Shown: one piece after another, positions 25,370 through 34,548 of the stretch
Layout: each line of letters begins with the position of its first letter
How positions within the stretch are numbered: position 1 is the first letter of the stretch
Assembly (NCBI GenBank): GCA_044377735.1
Contig: JBILYK010000001.1
Location: 1 to 64,000 of the forward strand
Direction: 5' to 3'
Source: Tabrizicola_A sp044377735
GTDB taxonomy: Bacteria > Pseudomonadota > Alphaproteobacteria > Rhodobacterales > Rhodobacteraceae
DNA length: 64,000 bases
Translations under genes and position numbers: made by a program
Notes under the pieces: model-generated
The model's input: the letters and a program-made list of their open reading frames with translations, nothing else
The model's database searches: none
Told to the model about the DNA's origin: nothing

Positions 25370-28090
25370 TCAACGACGCACTGGCGAGTTAGAAAAACCC
25401 ATCTCTCGCAGGCGAAGAACGGCTTGGGTCCGGTTGCTGACCCCAAGTTTGCCGAAGATATTCTTGAGATGCCACTTCACCGTATCCGGTGCCATTGTCA
25501 TTGCCCCAGCAAGATCGCGATTGCTGAGACCCTCCGTCAGGTGTCGGACTACTTCGGTTTCCTTGGCACTGAATCGCGGTCGCGCTGACGGGGTGCGGCG
25601 CTGTGGTTCTGACGGCCGACTGGCCCCGATGATCTTGTCTACATAAGTCGCCAAGTTGCTGTGCGATTGCCAGCTAGGCATCTTTTCACGACCAAAGCGC
25701 AGTACTTCGCGCAGTTGTTCACCTTCATCTATAAGCGTGCGCAAGGCCCCCTGCCTTTGACAAATGTCCACCGCGTCGATGATTGCGGCCAAAGTAGCCA
25801 GCCCGTCGCCCATGCGGAATGCCGCAATCGACGCCAGGGTGCGCACCTGCGCCAACCGCCGATGTCTGCCGCCGTGGCGCAGTTTTTCCGACAATTTGTC
25901 GAGCACATTCAGCGATTCATCTGGGCGGCCTTCTGCAATCAGAAGGCGTGCCAGCGCCACATGTTCCATTTCGCAAGCAACGCGGCCCGCGTCCGCGGTC
26001 TTGAGCCAGTTCTCATTGACCCCACCAGCGTTTAGCACGTGACGCGCCAGAACAGTTTCGTCACGCAGGATCAACAGCCGGACCCTGTCATTCAGGGCCG
26101 TCGCAATCTGGCGGCGATAGCGGTTTTTCTTGCCCTGCCGCTCGGCCTGCTCAAGCACGGCAAGGGCCTCGTCGATGCGGCCATGGGCGGCAGCAAGACG
26201 CGCGACATGCAGCTTGCAGGCAATATCGTGAACCACCAGTCCGCTTTCTTCGATCATCGGGCGATGGCGGTTCAGCAAGGTTTCAGCCTCGTCCAACTCG
26301 TTCCACTCATACAGCAATTCGACGCGGAAGATTCCTGCCATTGCTTCGGCATAAGACCCTGGGCCCAGCAAGTCGGTCGCAACACGGGTCGCGCGGGCGA
26401 ACAGCTCATTGGCTGCGGCAAGGTGGCCGGCACCTTTTTCGATCAGCCCAAGAATAAGGTCAGAATAGGCAATGCCAAAAACCGACTGCGCGTCAGCGTG
26501 ATGATCGCGCGCCGTCAGACAGGCCTGTTGCGCTGATGAGAATTTCCCCAGAGAATAGAGACTGAAACCCAGAATGTTACCCATCGTCCCCTTCAGGAAC
26601 GGCAAGTTGTCTGGAATTGTCGCCAAGCGCGCCCGCGCCAAGCGCGCGGCCGAGTGCGGGCGTTCAGCCGAACTGAAGACCCCAGCTGTCAGAACCGCAA
26701 CTTCGGCGCTCAGAGCCCTTTCTTCTTCTGGACTTATCAGGCCTTGATTGGTCGCGACGATGAAGCTGTCTCGCGCCTTTTTCAATGAGGCCGCCGCCGA
26801 GCGCGGACGGCTTGTCTGAAACTCGATCCAGACCTTGGCCAACAGCAATCTTACATGGCTTTCCACCACTTCGGGCGGCAGGCGCGACAACCAATCGTGC
26901 ACCCTCGTCAGGTGGCTTTGCCGGATAAGCGGCATGCAGCAGTCTTGCACCAGCGCGGCCGCCATGTCGGTTTCACCCGCTGCCAAAGCGTGATGGACAG
27001 CATCGGCCGAAAGCCCTCGGCTCTGTAGCCGACGCGCTGCCAGAAGGTGCAAGGACACCATGTCTTGCTTGTGCCTTTGGGACATCAAGTTGCGTAACAG
27101 CTCTGCGAACAGGTGATGATAGCGAAAAAGAGTCTGCTCCGCGTTCATTGGCACAAGGAACAGGTTCGCACTTTCAATCTCGGTCAGACGCGCCGCCGCA
27201 TCTGCTTGACCGGAGACAGCTTCGGCAAGGTCAGCATCGAACCAGTCAAGGATCGATGTTCGCAAAAGAAAATCCAAAACGGGCGCAGAAAGATGGCTGA
27301 TCACGTCTTGCAAAAGAAAATCAGCGATGTCCCCGGTCGCCCCTGAAAACCTGCGCAAGAACCGAGAACGGTCGGCGGTTTCTGGCATCGCAAGGCTGGC
27401 AAGCTGTAATCCGGCGATCCAGCCTTCGGTTCGATTATGCAGGGTCAAGACATCAGGTTCGGTTAGACCCAGGCTTCGGCTGTCATTCAGAAAAGACATC
27501 GCTTCGTCCAGCGTGAAGCGCAAAGACGTCTCGTCCAGCCGCACAACAAGATCGCGCATGCGCAGCGTGGCAACCTTGACCGGAACGCTGCTTCGCGTCG
27601 CCAGCAACATGCGAAAGTTCGGCGGCGCGTAGCTGAGCAAAGCATCAAGAACAGAACCGATTTCAGGTTCCTCAAGAAAATGCACATCGTCGATCACCAG
27701 GACAAGGTCACGGCGCCATGAGGATATGCCATTGACCAAACGGGTCACGATCACGTCGAGCGGCAGGTTGGGACTGGCTGCAACAAGGGCAGGAAGCGTG
27801 GCGATGATCTGGGTCGAGACCTTTGCCAGCGCCCCAATTATGTAGTCGATCAGCCGATTTGGCTCGTTCTCACGTGCACCCAAGGAAAGCCAAGCAATGT
27901 CGACACCCTGCGCCTGCGCAGTTTGGCACCATTGTGCAAGAAGGGTTGTCTTGCCAAAGCCCGCTGGAGCCGAAATGACTGCAAGGCGCCGATCCAGTAC
28001 TCTATCCAATTGTTCAAGCAGCGCGTGTCGCGCCACTAGGCCCGGTAGAAGGACCGGCATCTCGAGTTTTGTATCGATGAGTAAGTGCAT
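25370..28090 (-). CDS. MalT-like LuxR-family ATP-dependent transcriptional regulator
   Basis: This 906-residue protein has a STAND ATPase region (Walker A SAPAGFGKTTLL near 40; Walker B-like LVLVIDDVHFLEE near 140), a long TPR-like helical middle (about 350-780) and a C-terminal LuxR HTH (FSAKETEVVRHLTEGLSNRD). This is the MalT layout, which senses an inducer and then activates. ATG 28090 is used because it is closest to the first domain; the track extends upstream to 28273 in a stretch that also holds unrelated remnants. It is on the same strand just upstream of the deacetylase-importer operon, its probable target. Confidence 0.85.
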   Translation of the reverse strand: MHLLIDTKLEMPVLLPGLVARHALLEQLDRVLDRRLAVISAPAGFGKTTLLAQWCQTAQAQGVDIAWLSLGARENEPNRLIDYIIGALAKVSTQIIATLPALVAASPNLPLDVIVTRLVNGISSWRRDLVLVIDDVHFLEEPEIGSVLDALLSYAPPNFRMLLATRSSVPVKVATLRMRDLVVRLDETSLRFTLDEAMSFLNDSRSLGLTEPDVLTLHNRTEGWIAGLQLASLAMPETADRSRFLRRFSGATGDIADFLLQDVISHLSAPVLDFLLRTSILDWFDADLAEAVSGQADAAARLTEIESANLFLVPMNAEQTLFRYHHLFAELLRNLMSQRHKQDMVSLHLLAARRLQSRGLSADAVHHALAAGETDMAAALVQDCCMPLIRQSHLTRVHDWLSRLPPEVVESHVRLLLAKVWIEFQTSRPRSAAASLKKARDSFIVATNQGLISPEEERALSAEVAVLTAGVFSSAERPHSAARLARARLATIPDNLPFLKGTMGNILGFSLYSLGKFSSAQQACLTARDHHADAQSVFGIAYSDLILGLIEKGAGHLAAANELFARATRVATDLLGPGSYAEAMAGIFRVELLYEWNELDEAETLLNRHRPMIEESGLVVHDIACKLHVARLAAAHGRIDEALAVLEQAERQGKKNRYRRQIATALNDRVRLLILRDETVLARHVLNAGGVNENWLKTADAGRVACEMEHVALARLLIAEGRPDESLNVLDKLSEKLRHGGRHRRLAQVRTLASIAAFRMGDGLATLAAIIDAVDICQRQGALRTLIDEGEQLREVLRFGREKMPSWQSHSNLATYVDKIIGASRPSEPQRRTPSARPRFSAKETEVVRHLTEGLSNRDLAGAMTMAPDTVKWHLKNIFGKLGVSNRTQAVLRLREMGFSNSPVRR

Positions 28091-28168
28091 GAAGACAATG
28101 TGGCACGGACCATGAATTATGTGAAGATGAACCGCCCCGGGTTTATCGGAGGGTGGTTTGTTCAATGA

Positions 28169-28276
28169 AGAGGTATCGTCGATGCCAACATCATGCCCGC
28201 GCTCATTGGGGGCAACACCAGCGCCCCCACATTCATGATTGCCGAAAAATCTATCGGCATGATTCAACAGCACTGA
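28169..28276 (+). pseudogene. C-terminal remnant of a GMC-family (choline dehydrogenase-like) oxidoreductase
   Basis: In plus frame from about 28169 the sequence encodes RGIVDANIMPALIGGNTSAP and then TFMIAEKSIGMIQQH and a TGA at 28274. The motif VDAS-or-N-IMP followed by GGNT-or-S-AP is the C-terminal signature of GMC oxidoreductases such as choline dehydrogenase. An in-frame stop lies immediately upstream (28166), so about 95 percent of the gene is missing. Confidence 0.7.
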
Positions 28277-28334
28277 CCCGATGTTTCATCTTGGCCCAAA
28301 TATCCACCGCGGGGCGCCCGAGTTATGGCCAGAT

Positions 28335-28865
28335 CTATCCTGCCAGACATCGCGCTGGGAAAATTTTTCCTTCAAGGGTGTGTCTGACCTTCGTTGATGC
28401 ATATCCGGCAGGGCGAAGGTCGTTTTGGCACTCGGTTGCGGTGAAAGCATCAAGCAAGGTTGCGACCTGTCACCATAAGGTTTCGACTGTGCGGTCATCG
28501 GGCTTTCGGAACAAGGCCTTGAGCTTGGCAAAGACCATTTCGATGGGGTTCAGGTCCGGGTTACAGGGTGGCAAGACCAGCAGATGCGCGCCCGCACTGC
28601 GGATCCGTTTGCGGGCAGACCTTTGTGGTTGCCAAGATTGTCGGCGATGACCACATCGCCGGGCACCAGTATCAGGGCAAGGCAGCTTTCGACCCAGGCA
28701 ATAAAGGCATCCCCGTTGATCGGCCCGTCCGAAAAGGAAGGTCAGGCGACCTGTACGCCAGGCGGTGCCAGTTCCGCCGTGAGGGCGCGCATTGTCAGGT
28801 CAGGCTTGTCTCGGCCAGCCACTCCCCGGCATCAAACCGCCGCGCCAACCGTCCCCCCGTCCTCC
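28335..28865 (-). pseudogene. decayed IS630-family transposase
   Basis: Minus-strand pieces in different frames match the IS630 transposase order: PDLTMRALTAELA (about 28800), GPINGDAFIAWVESC and DVVIADNLGNHKG (about 28650-28730), then in another frame KRIRSAGAHLLVLPPCNPDL and NPIEMVFAKLKALF (about 28510-28610). An in-frame TGA follows VETLW and the end reads AGYASTKVRHTLEGKIFP with a stop at 28335. At least one frameshift, an internal stop and an internal deletion are present. The exact ends cannot be set. Confidence 0.75.
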
Positions 28866-29002
28866 AAGTTTCGCGCGACCCGCGACCTGATCTCCATAGA
28901 CATTGGCAACATCACGCTCCTCCCAATCATCTGTTGGAACGTGACGCACGAAACCGTGCCATCGGGACTCCACATGCCGATTCAAGCTGGAGCAGACAGG
29001 CT

Positions 29003-31453
29003 TCAGGCGTCCAGATTCTCGACGTTGAGAGCATTGGCCTGAATAAACTCACGACGTGGTTCCACCACATCGCCCATCAGCTTGGAGAAGATGTCATCGG
29101 CATCCGCCAAATCGTCGATCTTCACCTGCAACAATGTGCGCGCTTCGGGGTCCAGCGTAGTTTCCCACAGCTGTTCGGGGTTCATCTCGCCCAAACCTTT
29201 ATAGCGTTGCAGGGTCAGGCCCTTTTCGCCTTCGGCCAAAATCGACTTCAACAGGTCAATCGGACCATAAACCATCTGTTCGCGATCCTTGCGGACCAGA
29301 CGGCCAGGGGTGGCATAGACGTCGCTATGTTGGTTGGCCAGATTGGCCAAACGTCGCGCCTCGCCCGAGCGCAGCACCGCGCCGTCCAGCGTGCGCAACT
29401 CCTCAACCCCGCGCAGAATGCGGCTGAGGCGAATGCCATGTTCTTGCGTGATGCGGCCGGTCCAGCCCTTTTCATACTCGACCGCCACCAGATTAAGCCG
29501 CGCCGACACTGCGTCGGCCACTGCTTGCAGATCAGCGTCGGCCCGGCCTGCGTCAAAGGCTCCGGCAAGTGCGGCCTGTTCAAGGATGGGACGCGGGTAA
29601 TGGGTGGGGAAACTGTCAAGCGCCTTGCGGAAGGCGCGGGCGGCTTCGACCACGCGGGCCAGATCGGCCCCGGCAATTTCCTCGCCAGTCTGCAGCCGCA
29701 GAACCGCGCCTTCGATGCCCATTTCAACCAGGTAATCTTCCAAAGCCGCCTGATCTTTCAGGTAAACCTCGGACTTGCCGCGGGCCACTTTGTACAAAGG
29801 CGGTTGGGCGATATACAGATAACCGCCCGCAATCAGCTCGGGCATCTGGCGGAAGAAGAACGTCAACAACAGCGTGCGAATATGCGCGCCGTCCACGTCG
29901 GCGTCGGTCATGATGACGACCTTGTGGTAGCGCAGCTTGCCGATGTTAAACTCATCGCGGCCAATTCCGGTGCCCAGCGCGGTGATCAGCGTGCCAATTT
30001 CTTGACTGCCCAACATGCGGTCAAACCGCGCGCGTTCGACGTTCAGGATCTTGCCACGCAACGGCAAAACCGCCTGATTGCTGCGTGAGCGGCCCTGTTT
30101 GGCCGATCCGCCAGCGCTATCACCTTCAACAAGGAAAATCTCAGACTTCGACGGATCGCGCTCCTGACAATCGGCCAACTTGCCAGGCAGGGACGCTACA
30201 TCCAGCGCCGTCTTGCGCCGCGTCAACTCGCGCGCTTTGCGGGCGGCCTCGCGGGCGAGTGCGGCTTCGATAATCTTGCCGACGATGATCCTGGCGTTGG
30301 CGGGGTTTTCTTCAAACCATTCCGCCAGCTTTTCGTTGACCAGATTTTCCACCGCCGGACGCACCTCGGAGGATACCAGCTTGTCTTTGGTCTGGCTGGA
30401 AAACTTGGGGTCCGGCACCTTGACCGACAACACGCAGGTCAGACCCTCGCGGGCATCATCACCGGTAAAGTCGATCTTTTCCTTCTTGGCGATGCCGCTC
30501 GTTTGGGCATAGGCGTTGATCGTGCGGGTCAGCGCGCCACGGAAACCGGCCAAATGCGTGCCGCCATCGCGCTGCGGGATGTTATTGGTAAAGGGCAACA
30601 CCATTTCGTTGTAACTGTCATTCCACCACATCGCGACTTCAACAGTGATGCCTGCACGCTCCCCGATCATATAGATCGGGTCCGCCATGATCGAGGTCTT
30701 CGACCGGTCGATATACTTTACAAACTCCCGCACGCCGCCGTCGTAGTAAAGCTCGGTGCGCAGGGGTTCGGCGGGGCGCTCATCCTCGATCATGATCCGC
30801 ACGCCAGAATTCAGAAAGGCCAGTTCGCGCAACCGGTGTTCCAGCGTCTTGAAGTTGTATTCAAGGTTCGAAAAGGTGGCCTCAGGGATATTGGTCTTGG
30901 CCGATGCCAAAAACCGCACCTCGGTGCCGCGCATGCCGGGGGCAGGGCCCACCTCATGCACATGGACCACACATTCTCCATGCTCAAAGCGCGCGCGATA
31001 TTCGGTGTCATTGCGCCAGACCCGCAGCTCAAGCCATTCCGACAGCGCGTTCACCACAGAAACGCCCACACCATGCAGACCACCCGAGACTTTATAGGCA
31101 TTGCCACTGTCATCGGTGTTGTTGAATTTACCGCCCGCGTGCAGCTGTGTCATGATGACCTCAGCGGCCGAGACGCCCTCTTCCTTGTGCATATCCACCG
31201 GAATGCCGCGCCCGTTGTCGCGCACTGAGACGCTGCTATCGGCGTGGATTTTCACAGTGACAGCCGTTGCATGGCCGGCCAGTGCCTCGTCGATGCCGTT
31301 ATCGACCACCTCATAGACCATGTGATGCAGGCCCGACCCGTCGTCGGTGTCGCCGATATACATGCCAGGGCGCTTGCGGACTGCCTCTAACCCCTTGAGA
31401 ACTTTGATGGAATCGGCGCCGTAGCTTTCCGGCTTTTTGGGCTCTTCGGCCAT
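29003..31453 (-). CDS. gyrB: DNA gyrase subunit B
   Basis: This 816-residue ATPase subunit of DNA gyrase shows the GHKL ATP site (EVVDNGIDEALAG near 50, GLHGVGVSVVNALS near 125), the transducer, the Toprim domain (VEGDSAGGSAKQGR near 448 and TDADVDGAHIRTLL near 530) and the C-terminal zipper region (RYKGLGEMNPEQLW). It introduces negative supercoils with GyrA. Length and motifs are normal. It lies in the recF-dnaN-dnaA neighbourhood, as in many Alphaproteobacteria. Confidence 0.97.
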   Translation of the reverse strand: MAEEPKKPESYGADSIKVLKGLEAVRKRPGMYIGDTDDGSGLHHMVYEVVDNGIDEALAGHATAVTVKIHADSSVSVRDNGRGIPVDMHKEEGVSAAEVIMTQLHAGGKFNNTDDSGNAYKVSGGLHGVGVSVVNALSEWLELRVWRNDTEYRARFEHGECVVHVHEVGPAPGMRGTEVRFLASAKTNIPEATFSNLEYNFKTLEHRLRELAFLNSGVRIMIEDERPAEPLRTELYYDGGVREFVKYIDRSKTSIMADPIYMIGERAGITVEVAMWWNDSYNEMVLPFTNNIPQRDGGTHLAGFRGALTRTINAYAQTSGIAKKEKIDFTGDDAREGLTCVLSVKVPDPKFSSQTKDKLVSSEVRPAVENLVNEKLAEWFEENPANARIIVGKIIEAALAREAARKARELTRRKTALDVASLPGKLADCQERDPSKSEIFLVEGDSAGGSAKQGRSRSNQAVLPLRGKILNVERARFDRMLGSQEIGTLITALGTGIGRDEFNIGKLRYHKVVIMTDADVDGAHIRTLLLTFFFRQMPELIAGGYLYIAQPPLYKVARGKSEVYLKDQAALEDYLVEMGIEGAVLRLQTGEEIAGADLARVVEAARAFRKALDSFPTHYPRPILEQAALAGAFDAGRADADLQAVADAVSARLNLVAVEYEKGWTGRITQEHGIRLSRILRGVEELRTLDGAVLRSGEARRLANLANQHSDVYATPGRLVRKDREQMVYGPIDLLKSILAEGEKGLTLQRYKGLGEMNPEQLWETTLDPEARTLLQVKIDDLADADDIFSKLMGDVVEPRREFIQANALNVENLDA

Positions 31454-31534
31454 GTGGTCTCTATCCCTTGAATTGTCCGCGACTTATAGCGGTTCAGGGG
31501 GGCAATGTCACGTCTTGGACACAAGATTTGGTGG

Positions 31535-32155
31535 TCAAAGGAAGGGAATAACCAAAGCCACGGCAATCAACAGAGCGCCCGAAAACACGTTCAGTCGCCG
31601 AACCGATTCGGGGCTTTGCATCAGTTGCCGGGCGCGGTCGAGAAACAGTGCCAGCACCAGATTTCCCGCCATCGGAATGAGCGCGGAGACCGAAATGATA
31701 AGGGCCGTGTCCACCGCTGTCAGCGTGCCAAGGGTGAAGAACCCCGGCAGTGCGCCCATGTAGAACAAGATGGCCTTTGGGTTGCCGATGACCGCTGCCA
31801 AGCCCACGGAAAACCCAGCCCAGATGCCGGGCTTGGTCAGCCGACTGTCGGCCCCACCCAGGCTGCCCGATTTGCGGATCAGCATCACGCCCATCGCCAG
31901 AAAAATCACCGCCGCCGCCCAGCGCAACAATGACAGGATGTCGCCATAAGTGCTTTCCACCCAAGACAGGCCCAAGATCGCCAGCAAGGGCCAAATCAGA
32001 TCGCCCAAGGCTACGCCCACGGCCAAAGGCCAGGCCGCCGCCATGCCGCCTGACAAGGCCCGCGCCAGCAAGGCCACCCAGACCGGGCCGGGAACCGCCC
32101 AAAGCCCCGCCATGCCAAGGGCATAAAGACCCAGTTCCACCCACGAGATCGTCAT
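31535..32155 (-). CDS. LysE/RhtB-type amino-acid exporter
   Basis: This 206-residue inner-membrane protein has about six hydrophobic helices and the family motif NPKAILFYMGALPGF near 125-139. The N-terminal GLWAVPGPVWVALL resembles the LysE/RhtB start. It overlaps recF by 4 nt (ATGA), so it is translated after recF and is placed between recF and gyrB. The exported amino acid cannot be told from sequence. Confidence 0.83.
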   Translation of the reverse strand: MTISWVELGLYALGMAGLWAVPGPVWVALLARALSGGMAAAWPLAVGVALGDLIWPLLAILGLSWVESTYGDILSLLRWAAAVIFLAMGVMLIRKSGSLGGADSRLTKPGIWAGFSVGLAAVIGNPKAILFYMGALPGFFTLGTLTAVDTALIISVSALIPMAGNLVLALFLDRARQLMQSPESVRRLNVFSGALLIAVALVIPFL

Positions 32156-33249
32156 TCGGAAATCCTAGACATTCCATGGACATCACTGACCGTCACCACC
32201 GATCCCCGTTCGCCCATCGCCTCAAACAGCGCGGCCTCGGTGCCGGTCATGATCGCCTGCGCCCCTAACGCACAGATCTCGTCATAAAGCGCGGCGCGCC
32301 GGGAAATGTCCAGATGCGCGGCCACCTCGTCTAGCAAGATCACAGGCGCGCGGCCCAGATCCGCCGCCAAGGCACGGGCGTTGGCCAAGATCAAGCTTAT
32401 CAGCAGCGCCTTCTGCTCTCCGGTCGAACACTGCCCCGCCTCGACGTCCTTTGAGGCATAGACTGCGCGCAGATCGCTTCGATGGGGACCTTGCAGGGTG
32501 CGGCCTGCGGCCATGTCGCGCCGCCGCCCCTCGGCCAAGGCCAGCGCCAGATCCTCAATCGGCAGATCAGGCTCCCCATCCGGCCCGGTCAGCGAAAGGT
32601 CAGCTCGGGGAAAGGCCGAGCCGCCGTCCTGGGCCTCGGCCAGCCGGGCCAGTGCTGTCTGCCGGTTCGCCGCAAGCGCGGTGCCAGCCTCCACCATCTG
32701 TGCCTCGAGCGCGCGATACCAGCGCGCATCAGTCACTTGATCCTTCAAAAGGCGATTACGGTCGCGCATCGCCTTTTCATAGGCCAGCGTCACATCAGCA
32801 TGATCGGGCATGAACGACAGGGCGATACGGTCCAAAAACCGCCTGCGCCCCTCAGCCGCCTCGATCCACAGCCGGTCCATCGCGGGCACCAGCCACAAGA
32901 TCCGCAGGATCCGCCCAAGGCCCGTCTGCGGCGCAGGCTTGCCGTCTATCCGCAGACTGCGCGGCTCGCCGGGTTCCGCCCCCGTCTCAATGTCATGATC
33001 CGCATTAATCCCCGCGACCTGGGCGCTGATCTTCCAACCAACCGCCTCGGGTCGCCGCGCCAGATCTTCCAACGCTGCACGCCGCAAACCTCGCCCCGGG
33101 GACAACAGCGACACCGCTTCGAGAATGTTGGTTTTGCCTGCGCCATTCGGCCCCACCAAAGCCACAGGCCGACCGTCAAACGCCAGACGCGCCGCCTTAT
33201 GGCTGCGGAAGTGCGATAGGGTCAGCGATGATATGGCAAGCCCACTCAA
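32152..33249 (-). CDS. recF: DNA replication and repair protein RecF
   Basis: This 365-residue ATP-binding protein has Walker A VGPNGAGKTN near 31-40 and Walker B VILLDEVAAHLD near 303-314. It loads RecA at gaps and helps restart replication. There is no ATG near the N-terminus. I choose the TTG at 33249 because AAAGGGG lies six bases upstream; the longer frame opens at another TTG (33255) with no spacing from that site. It overlaps the lysE-type gene by 4 nt. Confidence 0.92.
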   Translation of the reverse strand: MSGLAISSLTLSHFRSHKAARLAFDGRPVALVGPNGAGKTNILEAVSLLSPGRGLRRAALEDLARRPEAVGWKISAQVAGINADHDIETGAEPGEPRSLRIDGKPAPQTGLGRILRILWLVPAMDRLWIEAAEGRRRFLDRIALSFMPDHADVTLAYEKAMRDRNRLLKDQVTDARWYRALEAQMVEAGTALAANRQTALARLAEAQDGGSAFPRADLSLTGPDGEPDLPIEDLALALAEGRRRDMAAGRTLQGPHRSDLRAVYASKDVEAGQCSTGEQKALLISLILANARALAADLGRAPVILLDEVAAHLDISRRAALYDEICALGAQAIMTGTEAALFEAMGERGSVVTVSDVHGMSRISE

Positions 33250-33257
33250 CGCCAACC

Positions 33258-33309
33258 CCTTTCATCTTGGTAGAAATACTCTGGGGTCCGGGGGGAACCC
33301 CCGGGGCCC
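33258..33309 (-). terminator. GC-rich hairpin with downstream conserved-looking tail between dnaN and recF
   Basis: On the minus strand a strong stem of about 11 bp (GGGCCCCGGGGG with CCCCCCGGACCC; 33283-33309) starts right after the dnaN stop. It is followed by AGAGTATTTCTACCAAGATG and AAAGG, which then supplies the recF ribosome binding site. From memory, hairpins with a GGAGTATTT-like tail recur between genes of Rhodobacterales. It could act as an attenuator or mRNA stabiliser between dnaN and recF. Confidence 0.5.
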
Positions 33310-33310
33310 G

Positions 33311-34429
33311 TCACACGCGCATCGGCATCACGACATAGACCGCGCTCATGTCATTGCCTTCGCGCATCAAGGTCGGATCGCCCGAAGAGTTGAACAGGAA
33401 CACGGCATTCTCGCGGTCAACTTGGCTTGCGATTTCGAGAAGATACTTGGCATTAAAGCCAATCTCCAAACGTTCATCGGCATAGGCCACGGCAAGTTCT
33501 TCCTCGGCCGCCCCAGAATCGGGCGCGTTCACCGACAGGACCAGCCGGTCCTCATCCAAGGACAGCTTGACCGCGCGCGAACGCTCTGAGGACACTGTGG
33601 CCACTCGGTCAACGGCCTTTGCGAACTCGGTCGCGTCCACTTCCAGCCTCCGGGTGTTTCCGGTGGGGATCACACGGGTGTAATCGGGGAAGGTACCATC
33701 GATGACCTTAGAGGTCAGCATGATGGCGGGCGTGGCAAAGCGCACCTTGGTTTCGCTGACTGAGACCGCAATCTGCGCCTCATCGTCATCCAAAAGCTTG
33801 CGCAATTCGTTCACCGTCTTGCGCGGCACGATCACGCCGGGCATACCGGCCGCCCCTTCGGGCAAAGGCGCGTCAATCCGCGCCAAACGGTGGCCATCGG
33901 TTGCCACGCAGCGCAGCACCGGCCCCGTGTCGCCAGTTGCGGTGTGCATATAAACCCCGTTCAGGTAATAGCGGGTCTCCTCGGTCGAGATGGCGAATTT
34001 CGCCTTGTCAAACAGCCGCCGCAGCACTGCTGCGGGTGCCGAGAAATTCGACGAATACTCCGAGCTTGCCATAACCGGAAAGTCTTCGCGTGGCAGCGTC
34101 GCCAGATTAAAGCTCGACCGACCCGCCGTGATGGCCAAACGGCCCGAGGCAGCGTCTTCGGTCAGATTGATCAGCGCCCCATCCGGCAGCTTGCGCACGA
34201 TCTCATGCAGCATCACCGCCGAGACGGTGGTGGCACCCGCCCGTTCCACCATGGCGGCGGCACGGTCAACCACTTCGATATCCAGATCGGTCGCGCGGAA
34301 GGACACCTGCGCGCCCTCGGCCTCGATCAGCACATTGGCCAGGATCGGAATTGTATTGCGGCGTTCCACCACCGACTGGGCCTGTGCCAGCGCTTTCAAC
34401 AGCGTGCCGCGTTCAATCGAGAGCTTCAT
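33311..34429 (-). CDS. dnaN: DNA polymerase III subunit beta (sliding clamp)
   Basis: This 372-residue clamp protein has the family N-terminus MKLSIERGTLLKALAQAQ, a central FPDYTRVIP segment and the C-terminal MPMRV typical of the clamp. It encircles DNA and tethers the replicative polymerase. The start is the ATG at 34429, with a GGGATGG-like site upstream; the longer frame adds only MVG. It lies downstream of dnaA on the same strand. Confidence 0.97.
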   Translation of the reverse strand: MKLSIERGTLLKALAQAQSVVERRNTIPILANVLIEAEGAQVSFRATDLDIEVVDRAAAMVERAGATTVSAVMLHEIVRKLPDGALINLTEDAASGRLAITAGRSSFNLATLPREDFPVMASSEYSSNFSAPAAVLRRLFDKAKFAISTEETRYYLNGVYMHTATGDTGPVLRCVATDGHRLARIDAPLPEGAAGMPGVIVPRKTVNELRKLLDDDEAQIAVSVSETKVRFATPAIMLTSKVIDGTFPDYTRVIPTGNTRRLEVDATEFAKAVDRVATVSSERSRAVKLSLDEDRLVLSVNAPDSGAAEEELAVAYADERLEIGFNAKYLLEIASQVDRENAVFLFNSSGDPTLMREGNDMSAVYVVMPMRV

Positions 34430-34526
34430 TCCTACCATCCCCTCGCCACCCTGTCACAAAGGACAAGGGACCGATCCGGCAAGCGCCGGTTACATACGTT
34501 TTCATGACATTGCGGGGCTTTGTCGG

Positions 34527-34544
34527 GCCCGTCAAGGGCCCGCC
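34527..34544 (-). other. short GC hairpin after dnaA
   Basis: GGGCCCGTCAAGGGCCC gives a 6-bp perfect stem with a 5-nt loop, four bases beyond the dnaA stop on the coding strand. No T tract follows, so it is a weak terminator at best, or an attenuator of dnaA-dnaN read-through. Confidence 0.35.
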
Positions 34545-34548
34545 GCGA

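Larger units (their letters stand above)
28091..29002. other. gene graveyard between the MalT-like regulator and gyrB
   Basis: This 912-bp interval has no intact gene. It holds the GMC-oxidoreductase tail on the plus strand and the IS630 remnant on the minus strand, with unassigned sequence at 28866-29002. It marks the junction between the accessory region and the gyrB-dnaA core block. Confidence 0.7.

Noticed and set aside
28568..30088. Plus-strand open frame of 506 codons
   Set aside because: It overlaps gyrB in the opposite direction and the IS630 remnant; no family features.
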